From: Blastocystis sp. Blastoise
Lineage: Eukaryota; Sar; Bigyra; Opalinata; Blastocystidae
Direction of reading: 5' to 3'
Assembly: GCA_039096225.1 (NCBI GenBank)
Contig: JBBPEB010000014.1
Location: 1,313,501-1,377,500, forward strand
DNA length: 64,000 nucleotides
Below are positions 50,897 through 64,000 of the stretch, one piece after another. The translations under genes and the position numbers were made by a program. The stretch's first letter is position 1, and each line of letters begins with the position of its first letter. The notes beneath the pieces were generated by a model that saw only the letters and a list, made by a program, of their open reading frames with translations, was not told the origin of the DNA and made no database searches.

Positions 50897-53800
50897 TTAT
50901 TGTATTTCGTTTGTTGGTTGACTATCATAAAGAGTTTGCTGACGATTTGAAATACGTTTATGATTTCGAAGAAACTTTTCTTTAGCTACCATTCGACAGA
51001 CCATAATTAAGAATATAAATAAGATTATACTAACACATAGTAATAATATAAATAGTAAACAATAAAAAATATAATTATTTGTAAATAATATTTCTTGAGA
51101 ATTCACAGTTATAGAACAATTTGAAAAACTAGAATTTCGTTCAATTAATAAGTTTAACAACATTTTATTAATAAAACTAGCAAATACAGATTTATAAAAA
51201 TCTTGTTGGTTTTCATTACATTGAATAACAATTAATAATTGTATTGATTTAATATCAATAGAAGAGATAGATTGAAGATTTAAGAAATCATAAGAAAGAT
51301 GAAGTTCATCAAAATATGTATAAAAAACATCTAATAATATACCTAAATGTTGTGAATCAAAGAAATCAATAGTTTTATTATAAAAATGAATAGGTATATT
51401 AATATATACATATCCAAAAAGAGGATAATTCTTAAGATTATGAAAACATAATGAAGTTGAAGATGATAACCAGATGGGATTTGTATTATTATATATACAT
51501 TGACGTGTCTTATAATGATAAGACGAAGTATCACAAGGAAGATAAGCTATAGTATTAATTTCAGTATTTGGCCAATCTTGATCTGATTCACATTCTAATA
51601 AAGGTACTAATATAGACATATAGACTATATTTGAAGCATCAGGATTCATAGCTGTAATAGTATATGTTATATATGGAGATACTTCTAGAGGAACACCTTC
51701 AATAGCACCTGTTATGTGATTTATTGTAAGACCAAGAGGTAACAAAGGAGTAATAGAAAATGATTGAACATAATTATATATAATAGGAGATAACGGAGGT
51801 AATCGAACTCCTTTATATATTATAATATATGTATTAGGATAAGAAATAACAGGTTTATTATATCGACATGTATTTGTGATATTCGACCATGTTGGTGGAT
51901 ATCCAGGAATACAATGTCGTAAGATATATCCAGTTTGAAAAGGATATCGACAAGAAATATTAAGGCTATTACCCATAACAGTTTCTTCAAAAAAATCATC
52001 TTTTTTACAAGAAAGACTATCAATAGTTATATATAAAGTAGCAATTGAACTATATAATTCATTTTTACAAAGAATAGAGTGTAATACTGCATAAGATGTA
52101 ACATTAGCTATTCCTGTAATAATACCGGTAGATGATATTACTAATCCTTTTGGAAGGTGAGGATATACAGTAATACTTGAACATATTCCATGAATAATAG
52201 GAACAAGATCTTGAATAGGTGCTAAATAAGTTAAATGTAAATAAGATATAGGATAGAGAATAGAAGGTTTTTCATATAAACATGCAGTTTCTCTTTCTGA
52301 CCAATGAGGATTATTTGAATAATACGAACATGATTGTGTTTGTATACCTATATATCCTGTAGGACAATATACAGATGTTGTTTCACCAACAAATGTTGAA
52401 GGCCATTGATTATAAGAATGACAAAAAGGAAAAGAAGATGTAACTTTTGGAATAATTGTAATACTTAGATTAATAGAAACTGTTTTATAATTATAAGTTT
52501 GTTGTGTAATATTTATATTTTGTGAATCAAATGTATATATAATTTCAGGTCCATAAACAGAGATAATAAAATGAAATTCCGTTTTATTCGATATTAATAA
52601 AGAATCAAGTTTCCCTTCAATAGTACCATTAATAAAATGGCAATTAGGAAATAGAGATTGAATAGAGGGAGTAATACTCCATTTAGTTATAGAATAAGGT
52701 ATTTGTGATGGTGTAATATGTATCATATCATCTTCTATATATATATAATGTGTATAATTATATTCTAGAATAAATTGTTGATTCATCTGAATACAATTAG
52801 AAGATGTATCAGACCATATAGGTTTACTTATATAACGTTCACATCGACGATATTGAATACCTATATATAAATTAGGACATCTAATAAAAGCAGTAGTACC
52901 CATTGAAGTAATAGGCCATAGATAATCCTCTTGACAATAATTCTGTTCATAATCATCACTTGATAATATCTGAATATCTATTGTAGTTTGAATAGAAGAA
53001 TATTTATTATAAGCAATAAATGTATATGTAGTTAAAGGAATTACATAAATTGGTTTTCCATAGAGAATACCACTTGTAGAATCTAAAGAAAGACCTTCAG
53101 GAAGAGAAGGAGAAGAAGAAAAAGAAAGTTGTACACTATCAATAGAAGGAATAAGAGGTGTTGATATATTATGATATACATGTAAATAATAAATAGAATT
53201 ACTATATTGATAATAAGTAGGTTCTTTTGGAATACATTGAGAAGTATTTAATTGAATAAAAGATCCATTATAACAATAAACACTTTGATTTCCATTAAAG
53301 AATGGATCACAAGGTTTATATGAATAATCACCATTTGGTACAGCATAAAATCCATTTGTTGAAATACATATATTATTTAATTTAGCTACACTTAGTCCAA
53401 TTTCAGATATTTGTAAAGTATTTCGTATTAAACATGTTAATGATGTTTTATCATCTATATTTTCATTTAAACATTCTGTAATTGTTAATTTATAACGATT
53501 ATAGGCTTGTTGAGGTATAATTTGATAACTAAGATCTTCATAATATTGAAAATAAAATTGTTTTGTAATATTATGTAAAGGTATATATTGTTTACCATCA
53601 TTACTAGCCGAAAATATCCATCCTGAAGGAGATCGACTATTACATTTACTGCCATTAGATATAGTATATCCAGTAATATATTCTTTACGTTGATAAGGAA
53701 ATATCCATTCAATTTCAACATTTGTACATGCACCATATATAACCCATTCAGTAAAATAATTATTATCAAATGCTTTATCTACAGATTCTGGGAATAATCC

Positions 53801-56800
53801 ATAATATGTTGTATTATAATAATTAGTATATCGATAACGACCTGTTGTATGTAAGAAACGTAATGTTATATTAAATGGAATATATTCTATTTGTTCAGAA
53901 GATTTATGTATTTCTATAGCAAATATATTCTTATTATTTGTATTATGAATAATTCCACGATCCTCTTCATCATTATTATCATTATCTATATATGTACTAT
54001 TTGTATTATAATATACACTAACATCTGAAAATTGAAAATTAATAGATCCACCAATCGTTTGAATATCTGTATTACTATAATCAGCAAATGTATAGGCATT
54101 TGTAGCAGTATAATTAGGTATATTATATCGAAACACTTCTTTTCCATTAAAATATATAATACAACCTCCTATTAAAGAAATTCTAAATAATAATCCTGGA
54201 TATTTATTAATAAATACACTATTAATATAAGTTCTATAATATTGTGTAATAGTATTTGAAGGAGGTAAAGAAGCAATAATATCGGATTGCCATAATGAAT
54301 CGTTATATTGAGAAGTAGTCCAAATATGTGTATTAATATCTTCATTTGATAAAGTATTATTTAGAGTATTCATATACCATTTTCTTTCTGTTTCAGGATA
54401 AGGTGTATATAATACTATAGTATTCAGTTTAGGTGAATCTCCTGGATATACAGTTTCTCTTAATAATAATATATTATCAATAGACATGATATATAAGAAT
54501 GAAGAATCCCAGCCATGATTATCTTGATCTTTTAATTCTATTATATATTCTGCTTCAGGTAAACAATAAGTGAAAGAAGTTAAGGTCCAATCAGGGAAAT
54601 AATCTTGGGAATCAATTAATTCACTATGAACACTATTCCATATATTAAATGAGAAATAATAACCATGATTTTCTTTTTCATTATTTAAATATACTTTCAT
54701 TAATGTATAGGGAAATTTACAATCAATAACATTAATGGTTATTATTGTAGATACATCTTGATATAATAAATTCTTAGCATGAATAATAACTCTATAATTA
54801 GTTAATATATCCATAAATGTTCCATATAAAATACCAGAATCAGAATATATATGTATACCTTCAGGTAATTCATTCTCAATATAAAAATCAAAGAATGTTC
54901 TTGGAGGATAAATTAAAGGTATATCAGCATTTACATAACCTACAATAGAAGTAGAAGAATAAGTTAAAGATAATACAGAATAATCTGTTATAGTAAAAGT
55001 ATAAAATTCTATTTCAGTTAAAGTAATAACAGAACTTGTTTCACTTCCGTATGTATTTGTAAAATTAAAAAAATATTTTTGATATAAATGTGTAGAAGGA
55101 ATATTATAAAAACATTTCTTTTGTTTACTACCATTCCAAACTATATTCGTTATATTAGATAATAAATCACATTGATTATCTACACAACCCCAAAATTTCC
55201 AAGCAGTAGGATTTCCTTGTGGGAAATCCAGACCAGAAACAAAGCAATAACAATTATAATGACTTCGACTCATTGGATTTTTATGATTTAATAATAATTG
55301 TACAGGACTAAAAGGAATAATTCCAGTTTGAACAAACCATCTTGTATTATATAAACCATCTATTAATTTATAAGTAACATTATTCTTTAAATAATCCATA
55401 ACATCTAAATCCCATGTTCTAGACATATTATTAGATGTCATTAATAAAGATAATGTAAATGTAAATTGATGTTGAAGAGGTAATTGAATTTCTTGAGAAT
55501 AAACTACTACAAAAGCTATTATATTTATACCATTGTTTAAAAACGATAAAGGTAATTCTATATCAAATATATCAATACTAGTATCATTAATAGATAAAGT
55601 AGGATTTTGATCCTCTATTGTAGTATTCACATTCATTTGATATTGTTTTATTCCATTAATATATATTATAATACCTTTCGGACCCGATATATATAAATAT
55701 AAACCATTATATTCAATAGAAGGAATATATGTAAATATTCTTCTAAAATAATGTACATAACTATAAGTAGATATATTAGGATTTAATGTAGCAAAACAAG
55801 GAGTCCAAAAAGAAGATGAAGAAGAAGAAGATGATAATGATGAAGATAATGATGAAGATAATGATGAAGAAGAAGATGATGAAGATAATGATGATGAAGA
55901 AGAAATAGTAGTATTATAATGAAGAGTATACCAAGAAGAAGGTAATCTATTATTGTTAAAATAACAAAGAACATCTTGATCAATAGAATAAATAATATAA
56001 TTGAAATTTAATTTATAAGTAGCTTCATAACCACTATAAAGATTACTTCTAAAAAAAATGACAGGATCTGATTCATATATAAATGCTAATGTTAATAATG
56101 AAGATGCACTCCATCCAGGAGAAATAGTACTAAATAATTTAATAGTATATTGTTGACGAGGTATACATAAGGTATTATTAACAATACTACTATCGTCACC
56201 TTTACCTGATGTTATAATATTATTATATTCATCATAAATAATATATTGTTCATATTCGGATTGATGATCACTACTTTGCTTTAATATTGTTATTATACTA
56301 TTATTTTCTACATCACATATATATACATGAATATCTATAGATAAACTAATATATATATTAATAGAAGGATTATAAGCTTGTATAGTAATAATAGAATTAA
56401 ATTCAGTTTTAGGAAATCCAAAGATAGCTCCCATTTCTGTATCTAAATAAATACCTTGAGGTAAATATATAGAAGTAATTAAAGGATGAATAGTATTATT
56501 AAATGAAGGAATAAAAATAGAAGGTTGAATAGAATGTAATGATGAAGATGAAGAAGAAGATGAAGGAGAAGAAGATGAAGATAAATATGAAGAATTATTT
56601 ATTGGATATTTTTGTAAAGGAAGAATAGAAAAATTTGTAAATCCAGACATAAAAGGTTGTATATATACATGATTAATATTAGCATACCATTGAAAAGAAT
56701 GAGATGAATAAAGTGTATTTGGAATATCTTCATTTACAGAGAAAAGAGAAAGAGAAGATAAAGAAATATATTTTTGTTCATTTAAATCATCAATAAATAC

Positions 56801-58284
56801 AATAGAAATAGAATCATAAGCAATATGATTATTTAATATATTAAAATTTAAAATTGATAATCTTTTTTTAAATGTAAAATAACGAAATGATTGTAAATAA
56901 ATCCAATGATTTCCTTCATCACTGGATCCATAAAGAATGAAATGTTTAGGATCATAATAAGAATCATTTGATGAACAATATACTTCTAATTGATTAAACC
57001 ATTCTTTTCGACCATCTAAAAAATGAAATTGAAATAAAAATGAATGATGAATAGGCTGTATCCAATCTGTTGTTATGTTATCATATAATAATATTTCTAA
57101 ATCTTCTTCAGTAGTAGGAAAAATTGGTTCTATTTTATTCATTAAATATTTTTTAACTTTTGTTCCTGCATTAATAATTAAATAACTAGAAAATGGATCC
57201 ATTATTATATAAGAAGAATTATAGGAATGAATTTCTATAGAAATAACAATAATTGTTTTATTTTCAAAAAAATAATTATAATCTTGAGAAACACACCGAT
57301 AATTAATATCAGTATCTATAGAAGTAGCTTCAGTAGTAGGAGTAATAGTAGTATTATAAGGTAAATGATATCTATAAATTTCTTGACCTTCTATATATAT
57401 AACAATACCTTCTTGAGTATATACACAAAAATCAAAAGAATTATAATCCTGGGAATCTTCAGGTAAATAAACATGATTTCGATAATAACGTGTAGTAGTA
57501 GAAGGTCTTGGAAATCGATGTGAATAATATATATTCCAATTTGAATCCATATATTCTGAAGAAGTCCATTCATTATATATTTGAGGAACAGAAGTATATC
57601 TCCAAGCTGAATTATTATTCACTAACATAAATGCTATATATATAATAATAATAATAAATATAATAATAAATATAAACTAATAAACATAATAATAATGCAA
57701 TACTTATGAATATAAGAAAATAAAAATAGAATACTAACTAACTACAAATAATGAATCATAAATATTAATTATCAAGAAAACAAAATTAATAATATATGTA
57801 CGTAAAAATAATTGTTCTTGATAAAAACCATAATCCACTCTTCCTTTAATAAGTAAATGAGTATCCATAAAAATAGATACATCGGATAAAGAATTCCAGC
57901 CTGTTCCATCTCTATATTAAATAAAAAACATAATAGTACTAGGATAAAATTAAAAAATATATATATATATACTTTGATAATGCAACTAAAGTGTGAATAT
58001 TTGAAGAAACACATAACGTAGTTGACACAACACGATTATCAAAGCCTAATCCATTCTGACTATAGACTAATTTCCCTTGATCTTTATAACCACTGAAGAT
58101 TCGTATAGTTTCCTTTTGAGGTAAATCGTAATATGTTCGAATGATATCAATCTGTGTTTGTGATCTCATGCATTCTTCTAGTGATAAGTCTAAAATAAAA
58201 ATAAACATAGAAATCTATTTAAATATATAGCATACTCGTAAAAATGACCAGATAGAGAACTAGTCTTTGGAAATACGACATCAT
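50897..58284 (-). CDS. Giant modular single-pass surface receptor or adhesin (He_PIG-like and four-Cys CCP/HormR-like modules)
   Basis: Four exons (58284-58236, 58189-57973, 57911-57802, 57633-50897) join in phase to 2370 residues. The first exon encodes a signal peptide (MMSYFQRLVLYLVIFTN). The ectodomain holds at least three galactose-binding-like units (RYYRNHVYL.., QYYRTYINSVFI.., each followed by xIIYFNGKEVFRYNIP-type text) and discoidin-like stretches (FILYGSSDEGNHWIYL; GWIFSASNDGKQYIPL). Several putative-Ig repeats carry LPEGLSLDSTSGILYGKP-type motifs. Two units resemble D-x-x-GW modules (ELKDQDNHGWDSSFLYI). There is a poly-Ser linker at ~55.8 kb, and the C-terminal third alternates Ig-like repeats with four-Cys modules of the form C..WP.T..G.....CP..Y.G...R.C....P.W......C. 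N-glycosylation sites are dense. It ends in one TM (IFYCLLFILLLCVSIILFIF) and a ~45-residue basic tail. It is probably a cell-surface adhesion or recognition protein; the ligand is unknown. Confidence 0.85.
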
Positions 58285-59087
58285 AGATAATGTAAAATTG
58301 AGACAACACGATTTAATAATGAATACGAAGAGAACTATCAAGAAATATTTGTTTTATATTAATTTGAGGAAAAAGTGTTTAAAAAAAGCTATTTACCAAG
58401 GGTTTTCTCTTAACCACGAATTAATGGAGATCTTAAGCCAATTTATTAAGATTTCCATGATTCTATTTTCACTTTTTTATTAATTTCCTTGATTATTGAA
58501 TGCAAATGATTTATTCTTTTAAAGTTGTTTATTTGTTATCATTTTTAAACAAATCGAATTCTTACTTTATTATCATGATCACATTCTAAATAGACTTGAT
58601 ACTTAAATTTTAATTTTCATAATCAAATAGGAAATCAATTTGTACAATTTCTGACTTCTATTTGTTTTTGCATTATGAAATTAATTCTAAACTCGATTTA
58701 ATGAATACACCAAAATCTTTATTCACAACAATAATTGGTCAACGTGTATATAGAAAAAAATACTTTTTTTAAATGAAAAAATACTATATTTTATAAAGAA
58801 TAAATTATATGCAATGAAAGAGCCAAATAAAAAGCACTGATTTGAGTAAAATGGGAATAAACAAAAGAAAAATATAAAAAAGATGAAATCAAAATAGTAG
58901 AGTACATAATATTATAAAGACATAAATGAATAAAAAACAAAAATGATAATAGGAGCTATAAGATATATAAGAGAAAACTTAAATAAAGAAAAAAGGAAAA
59001 TGAAATAGAGAAAAAAATGAGAACAAGCATGTTTAAAAAAAAAGTGAAAAGAAAAAAAATTATAATATAATATATATATAATAGTAG
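58285..59087. other. Intergenic, no gene seen
   Basis: About 0.8 kb upstream of the giant receptor and downstream of the carrier gene. AT-rich; open frames are short and without motifs. Confidence 0.5.
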
Positions 59088-60520
59088 TTATCGACAATAA
59101 AGATTATGATTAACAAGAAATGAATATAAATATTCATAGATACCAAAACAAAGACTTGTACTGATACCACTCTTTAAAAGGGAGGGAATTATACCAGCAT
59201 AGAATGCTTTCAAGCCATTCTTTATATACATATATTTTATTAATTGTAAACAAGATTTATCTTGAGTCTCTTTAAACATTGTACGGATTTGAAAATGCTT
59301 TTTAATAGTGTCCAATGGATATACACAAATCTTTGCAATTGTCCCAGACATAAATCCATATAAACTCCCAGATATAGGAGAAGATACTGTAATAATATAT
59401 AATAATAAGAAAATTAAAATAAATAGAATAATAATAAAATAATTAGAATATACTAATAATTATGAATATAATATAATAATAAAAAAATATAATATAATAA
59501 TAATAAATATAATATAATAATAATAAATATAATATAATAATAATAAATATAATATAATAATAATAAATATAATAAATACTTTTCCAATGAGTAACAAAAT
59601 ACTCATATAATGTAAAATTAATTCCTGAATAAGGACATATTTGTATTAATGTAGGTAATATCCCACTATATAATCCTCGAATATTACTTTCTCGATACAC
59701 ACTGAATAATAATTTATAAACATGATTATATGTCTATATATATATATTAAAATCATGATTAAATTCATATATTATTTAGAAAAAAATTATAATAATAAAT
59801 AAATAAAATAAATAAATAAAATAAATAAAATAAATAAAATAAATAAAATAAATAAAATAAATAATAAAAATAATAATAAAAATAAATAAAAAAAAAATAA
59901 TTAAAAAAATAAATAAAATAAAAGCATCAATAATAAATACTCGATGTGCTGATTGTGCCGCCATTCGTGTTCGCGCTAGATCGAAAGGATAACTAACAAG
60001 AGTACTACATAATGCGGACATAGAACCGCCTAAGAAGGTATTATAACTGGAAGAATGAAATAACTGTAATTTCTTAAAATAATTCACTGTTGTAAATTGA
60101 ACTGCTGAATAAACACACCATAAATATTCAGCTGCTAAATTACCACTATAAATATAAATCATGAAAAAGAGAATAACTATTAATTATACTCAATATAATA
60201 TACATACTTCCATAAATACGTAAACCCTTCTTTTAAATAAATATCCTTCATCAAAGTGAACGTAGATTTGTATGCATAAGTTTTTGTTACTCCATAAGGA
60301 ACTTGTAATCTATAAAAAAAAAATTATTTCATTTATAAATGGAAATATATAAACATATCTAATTACTTTATCTTTACTACATCTAAAGGTGCTATACAGA
60401 ACCGACTTAATACTATAGATAAAAATAAACTTTTAATGTAATCGTTAAAACAATACCTCCTGTAATTGCACCGGCTATGACGTCACCAGTACTTGTCAAC
60501 TGATCATGAAGAGTTGGCAT
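59088..60520 (-). CDS. Mitochondrial carrier, thiamine-pyrophosphate carrier (SLC25A19/Tpc1)-like
   Basis: SLC25 carriers have three ~100-residue repeats in the inner mitochondrial membrane. Exons join in phase from ATG 60520 (MPTLHDQLTSTGDVIAGAIT) to about 300 residues. The three signature motifs are visible: RFCIAPLDVVKIK, LVSYPFDLARTRMAAQ and ICVYPLDTIKKHFQI. They are followed by LWKGN-type text (here LWNGNLAAEYLW), SNIRGLYSGILPTLIQICPY, and LKAFYAGIIPSLLKSGISTS. The AxxSPxDVxKIRxQ-like first motif, the AxxYxAVQF stretch (CVYSAVQFTTVNYF) and SLLKxxxSTxxxFxxYE at the end are those of TPP carriers. TPP or related nucleotide transport is likely but not proven. Four or more introns; intron 4 carries (ATT)n and AAATAAATA repeats. 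It differs from the left-edge carrier. Confidence 0.88.
59795..59932. repeat. AAATAAATA/AAATAAAAT tandem repeat in carrier intron
   Basis: Plus-strand A-rich nonamer units, about eight clear copies, then degenerate A/T sequence up to the exon. Same unit type as at 41160-41320. Confidence 0.85.
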
Positions 60521-61303
60521 AATACTTGCTATTAAAGAATTATTGTTAATGCAAGAGTATTTCTGAGTTTCTAATTCCTCTAAATGATATTTTATGATAA
60601 AATACAATCTTAATAAATCAATAATTGTAAAAATACCTTTATAATAAAGAAATTTATTGAGAAATTATGAATTAAATCGAAATATTTAGTATCGAAAAAA
60701 TGTGGAGAAAAAAGGGAAACAAAACAAATGGAAATTATTTCTGTTTCTTATTCATTTATGAGATGTTTTTCACTCTTTATACTGTCTACATTACTTATTT
60801 TTTTCTTGTACATATAAAGTAGTATCTGCTCTATATAGTAGAAATAACAAAAGTTCTCAAATTGATTTGCATGTAAAATAGTAGTCACCAATGATATAAT
60901 TCGTTTTGAAATATATATATATATATATATATATACATTGTCTTTTGTATGATGTGAATAACACAAAAACGGAACAAAGGAGTCTTGAATCAATAGTGAA
61001 CATAATCTCTTTTCACAAATTACGTACTTTCAGTGATATTATTTAAGAGAACATCTTATCAGAATTGTATAATAAAAATTATTATAAAATTATAATACAA
61101 ATGAAAGAAGTATTGAACAAAATTAAAATGAAAAACGAAAATCTAAAAAAAATTATTCAGACGAATTCAGTCCGTTTTCTTTTTAATCCTTATTTCTTCT
61201 TAATATACTTTATAAATTGGTTCTAAATTATTTAATAAAAATTCCAGATTTAAATTAAAAGTCAAATCAGAAATATACTACTATCAGGAAAGCAGATTTA
61301 CAA
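60521..61303. promoter_or_regulatory. Divergent upstream region, no gene seen
   Basis: About 0.8 kb between two divergent starts; AT-rich with a (TA) run near 60910-60935. No gene seen. Confidence 0.45.
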
Positions 61304-63436
61304 ATGTTACTTTCATTATGGAAATCGAAACCAATAAGTAAAACGATAGAACTATTATATAAGAGTGGTAAATACGCGCAGTTGAATTATTTCATGAAGA
61401 AAGCTTTAGAAAACCATTTTATTCCAGATTCTTTGGTTGGATCTTATTATATTCGATCCTTAGCTATTCAGAAGAACTACAAAGATGCCGAGATGTTTTG
61501 GACAATTGATTCTGGATTCTATAATATTCAATATGATTCCAATTATCAGAATTCTCTCTTTTTCTTATATTGCTATCAATATAATTGGTCTATGGCATAC
61601 AGTATATACAAGATAATGAATTCAACAAAGACTCCATTATCTTCATATCTTTATTCTAGTGCTTTTAAGATGCATTTATCATTAAATCATTCAAAAGAAG
61701 CATATGAAATATGGAATCAGATAATGTCTTCATCTCCTTCTGTCTACTTACAACAGAAACTATCTAGATTTGTTATTGATTCTATGGAATCTATATATAT
61801 TCCTGATTATATATCGAATTATTGTACTAGTAAATTACTTCAAACAAATTCAATACATTCTATCGACATCCATCGAATCTTAAAAAATAGTTTAATTAAC
61901 AATAAAGAGAATAACTTTTTGTATACATGCCAATTACTGTATTCTTATTCTATACCTTATGATGAAGAAACTATACAAATAATTTGTAATCAATTAACAG
62001 ATCAACAACTTTGGAACGAATGTGAAGTATATATATATTATGTTTTGTCATTTTATTTGTTTTTTTAAACTTTTATATATATATTATTTATTTATTTAAT
62101 TATTTATTTATTTAGTTATTATTATCATTATTATTATTATTATATTTCTATTTTCTTACTATACAATAATTATCTATAATAATATTCTATAGATATTCTA
62201 TAAGATATTAATAATAAAGAATAGGATTACATCCTCTACATTATCTATATTTTTACAGAATTATATGAGCCACCAATCATCATGGGATTCTATTTCGTCA
62301 TTATTATCTATATCTCTAGAGAATTCTTTAGAATCAACGACATTCTTATGGGAAGATCTATTACATTTATGTCTTCAATATGATTTCAAACAAGATCGAA
62401 AACAACTATTTAGTCTTTTATATAATTATATAGGTCATTCACAATCTATTTTACAATCCAAAAAGTCTATAACAACCTATATAGAAAAGAATAAAAATGA
62501 ACCAAAAACACCATTATCTTATTTATATTCTTATTTAACACAAGTATATATTGTATATTTTATTTATATATTATTTATATTTTATTTGTATTATTAATAT
62601 ATTATTTATATATTATTTGTATTATTAATATATATTATATATATATATTATTTATATTAAATTTATATATTTTTTTCTTCATATATATATAGTGTTTATC
62701 CTCAGAATCTATTCCAATTACATCTCAACTCTTTATTGAATTATTAACTATATGTATGAGAGATAATTATATTCATGAAGGAATTCAAATCATTCAGAAA
62801 ATATCAAATAAACCTATTCATATCAAAAACTCAATAAAGAAATCGATATACATGGATAATAAATTGCTAGATACATGTATATCGTTTAGTATTCATCGAC
62901 AAAAACCAAAAGAAGCTTTAGAGTATTATTATTTATTAAAAGAAACATCATTCTTATTTACTTATGAGAATTATCAACATTTTCTTGATATTTGTAGAGA
63001 TAATAAGTATTATGATATAGGTACTAAAATCTGTAAAGAATTAATTCAAAAGAATATGTATATGATTGAAGGAAGTAAAGATCCAAAGATTTCGGTGAAT
63101 CAATATAATTTAATGAAATCTATCTATTCATTTTTATATATATGTGATTATCAATCTCAATTTATTGAATATATTGATTATCATATTCGTTTTTCTCAAT
63201 TAATTGATGATTCTATGTTTTCAACAATTCTTCAAGATTGCTATTCCCTTGGTATTTGGGAACAAATCAATGAATGGATTACTATTATATCTTCTACAAT
63301 TCCTTTATCTTCTCTACATCATAGCATACCATTAATCATCAACTTCTATATCAAAACAAATAACAATACACAACTAACGTCATTTCTTCAACAAATACAA
63401 CAAAAAAATATTCCCTTAAATATTTCGTTTGATTAG
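61304..63436 (+). CDS. Alpha-helical repeat (PPR/TPR-like) protein
   Basis: Three exons (61304-62026, 62259-62543, 62693-63436) join in phase to 583 residues. The whole chain reads as paired helices with ~35-residue spacing, for example YYIRSLAIQKNYKDAEMFWT, LYSSAFKMHLSLNHSKEAYE, LDTCISFSIHRQKPKEALEY, NYQHFLDICRDNKYYDIGTK and FSTILQDCYSLGIWEQINEW. That pattern fits pentatricopeptide repeats (organellar RNA binding), though the repeats are weak and the exact PPR code residues are not clear. The N-terminus MLLSLWKSKPISKTIELLYK could be a mitochondrial presequence. PPR is the likeliest family given the mitochondrial translation genes nearby; a TPR-type scaffold is the alternative. Confidence 0.65.
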
Positions 63437-64000
63437 TTCTTTGTATGTATTATTATTGTGTTTTTTGTTGTTGTTCAAATACCATTCTTATTAGACCTTA
63501 AATCAACTATTCAATTCGAAACTCAAAGCCATATTTTTGTTTAATTATTAACTATGAACAACATTTTATTAGTTTTTCATAATCATATTCTTGCTTATAT
63601 ATCTAAGAAAATGCTATCAATCAATATTCAACAACTATTGATGCAAATTAAACTAGAAAAAAAAATAAAAGACTGATTTGAAATTTAGAGAAGTGACATT
63701 ATATTATTTATTTGTACAAATAAAGAATTTAGTGTTAACACTATACAAAAGTCAAAGGATCTATGAGCATTTGTAGAAAACATATCATTTTTAACAGAAG
63801 TAAAGAAAAACACAATTTATAAAAACAAAGTAAAGTTTTCATAAATATCCGTGGTTTTCATGAATAAAAATAAACATGAGAGAACAAAGTCTACATCATT
63901 TCTCTTCTTTTATGAAGAATCAGTTTTAATTATAAAAACCTAAATATATTTGTATATATTTCATTATTATATATGGTTAATATAAATAGAACCCATTAAA
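63437..64000. other. Right-edge intergenic sequence
   Basis: 564 bp after the helical-repeat gene. AT-rich with no gene visible before the window ends. Confidence 0.5.

Noticed and set aside
50083-50928. Two minus-strand frames of 100 and 122 codons downstream of the giant receptor
   Set aside because: Runs of Phe, Ile, Tyr and Ser from A-rich DNA; no motif, and they lie beyond the TAA stop of a complete gene.

Overview
The window is nuclear DNA of a very AT-rich, intron-rich unicellular eukaryote. Reading frames are broken by many short introns (about 40-400 bp) that typically start GTATAT or GTAAG/GTATG and end TATATAG. The standard genetic code fits, with TAA, TAG and TGA all used as stops. 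Hand-joined exons give recognisable eukaryotic proteins: FIP1, eIF3d, SYF2, uL30, CCT6/zeta, TRAPPC3/Bet3, a Rab-like GTPase and CDC50. A bacterial-type ribosome recycling factor, a bL25-like protein, a SWIB protein and two mitochondrial carriers imply a mitochondrion that still translates, which argues against hydrogenosome-only lineages such as anaerobic fungi. A BTB-TLD protein, a GARP-type Myb protein and (TAA)n-rich introns recall amoebae such as dictyostelids, but I cannot assign the lineage from the sequence alone.

Layout: 1-280, 3' end of a mitochondrial carrier (+). 565-2195, BTB-TLD protein (-). 3046-5604, FIP1 (-). 6046-8716, eIF3d (+). 8972-10242, SYF2 (+). 10563-11015, SWIB protein (-). 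12600-13417, mitochondrial bL25 (+). 13752-14942, uL30 (-). 15153-16303, mitochondrial RRF (+). 16751-18313, Rab-like GTPase (+). 18791-20749, a degenerate PRPP-synthetase-like protein with a mitochondrial presequence (-). 21566-21977, a small basic protein (+). 22432-25622, CCT6 (-). 26401-27177, TRAPPC3 (+). 27575-29778, CDC50 (-). 30183-30335, a 50-aa membrane protein (+). 30730-33831, a nucleotide-sugar glycosyltransferase (-). 35044-36564, a coiled-coil membrane protein (+). 36822-38538, a GARP/Myb factor (-). 39676-42122 (-) and 43154-44637 (+), a divergent pair of paralogous membrane proteins. 45106-48591, two tandem intronless MFS/UNC93-like transporters (-). 50897-58284, a 2370-aa modular surface receptor (-). 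59088-60520, a thiamine-pyrophosphate-type carrier (-). 61304-63436, an alpha-helical-repeat protein (+).

The left two thirds is mainly housekeeping: translation initiation, mRNA processing, protein folding, secretory traffic and mitochondrial gene expression. From about 30 kb the content shifts to membrane and surface proteins, many of them paralogous or unrecognised. The genes are compact, with mostly 200-800 bp between them and alternating strands. Exons join in consistent phase with GT-AG introns in nearly every junction I checked. Two junctions do not: the left-edge carrier, and RRF intron 2, which carries a perfect U12-type 5' splice site.

The most interesting signals are the U12-like intron with its frame conflict, the PRPP-synthetase-like protein that has lost its catalytic motifs and gained a mitochondrial presequence, a membrane segment and a Cys cluster, the divergent paralog pair, the giant modular receptor, and the strand-oriented microsatellites that fill the introns.
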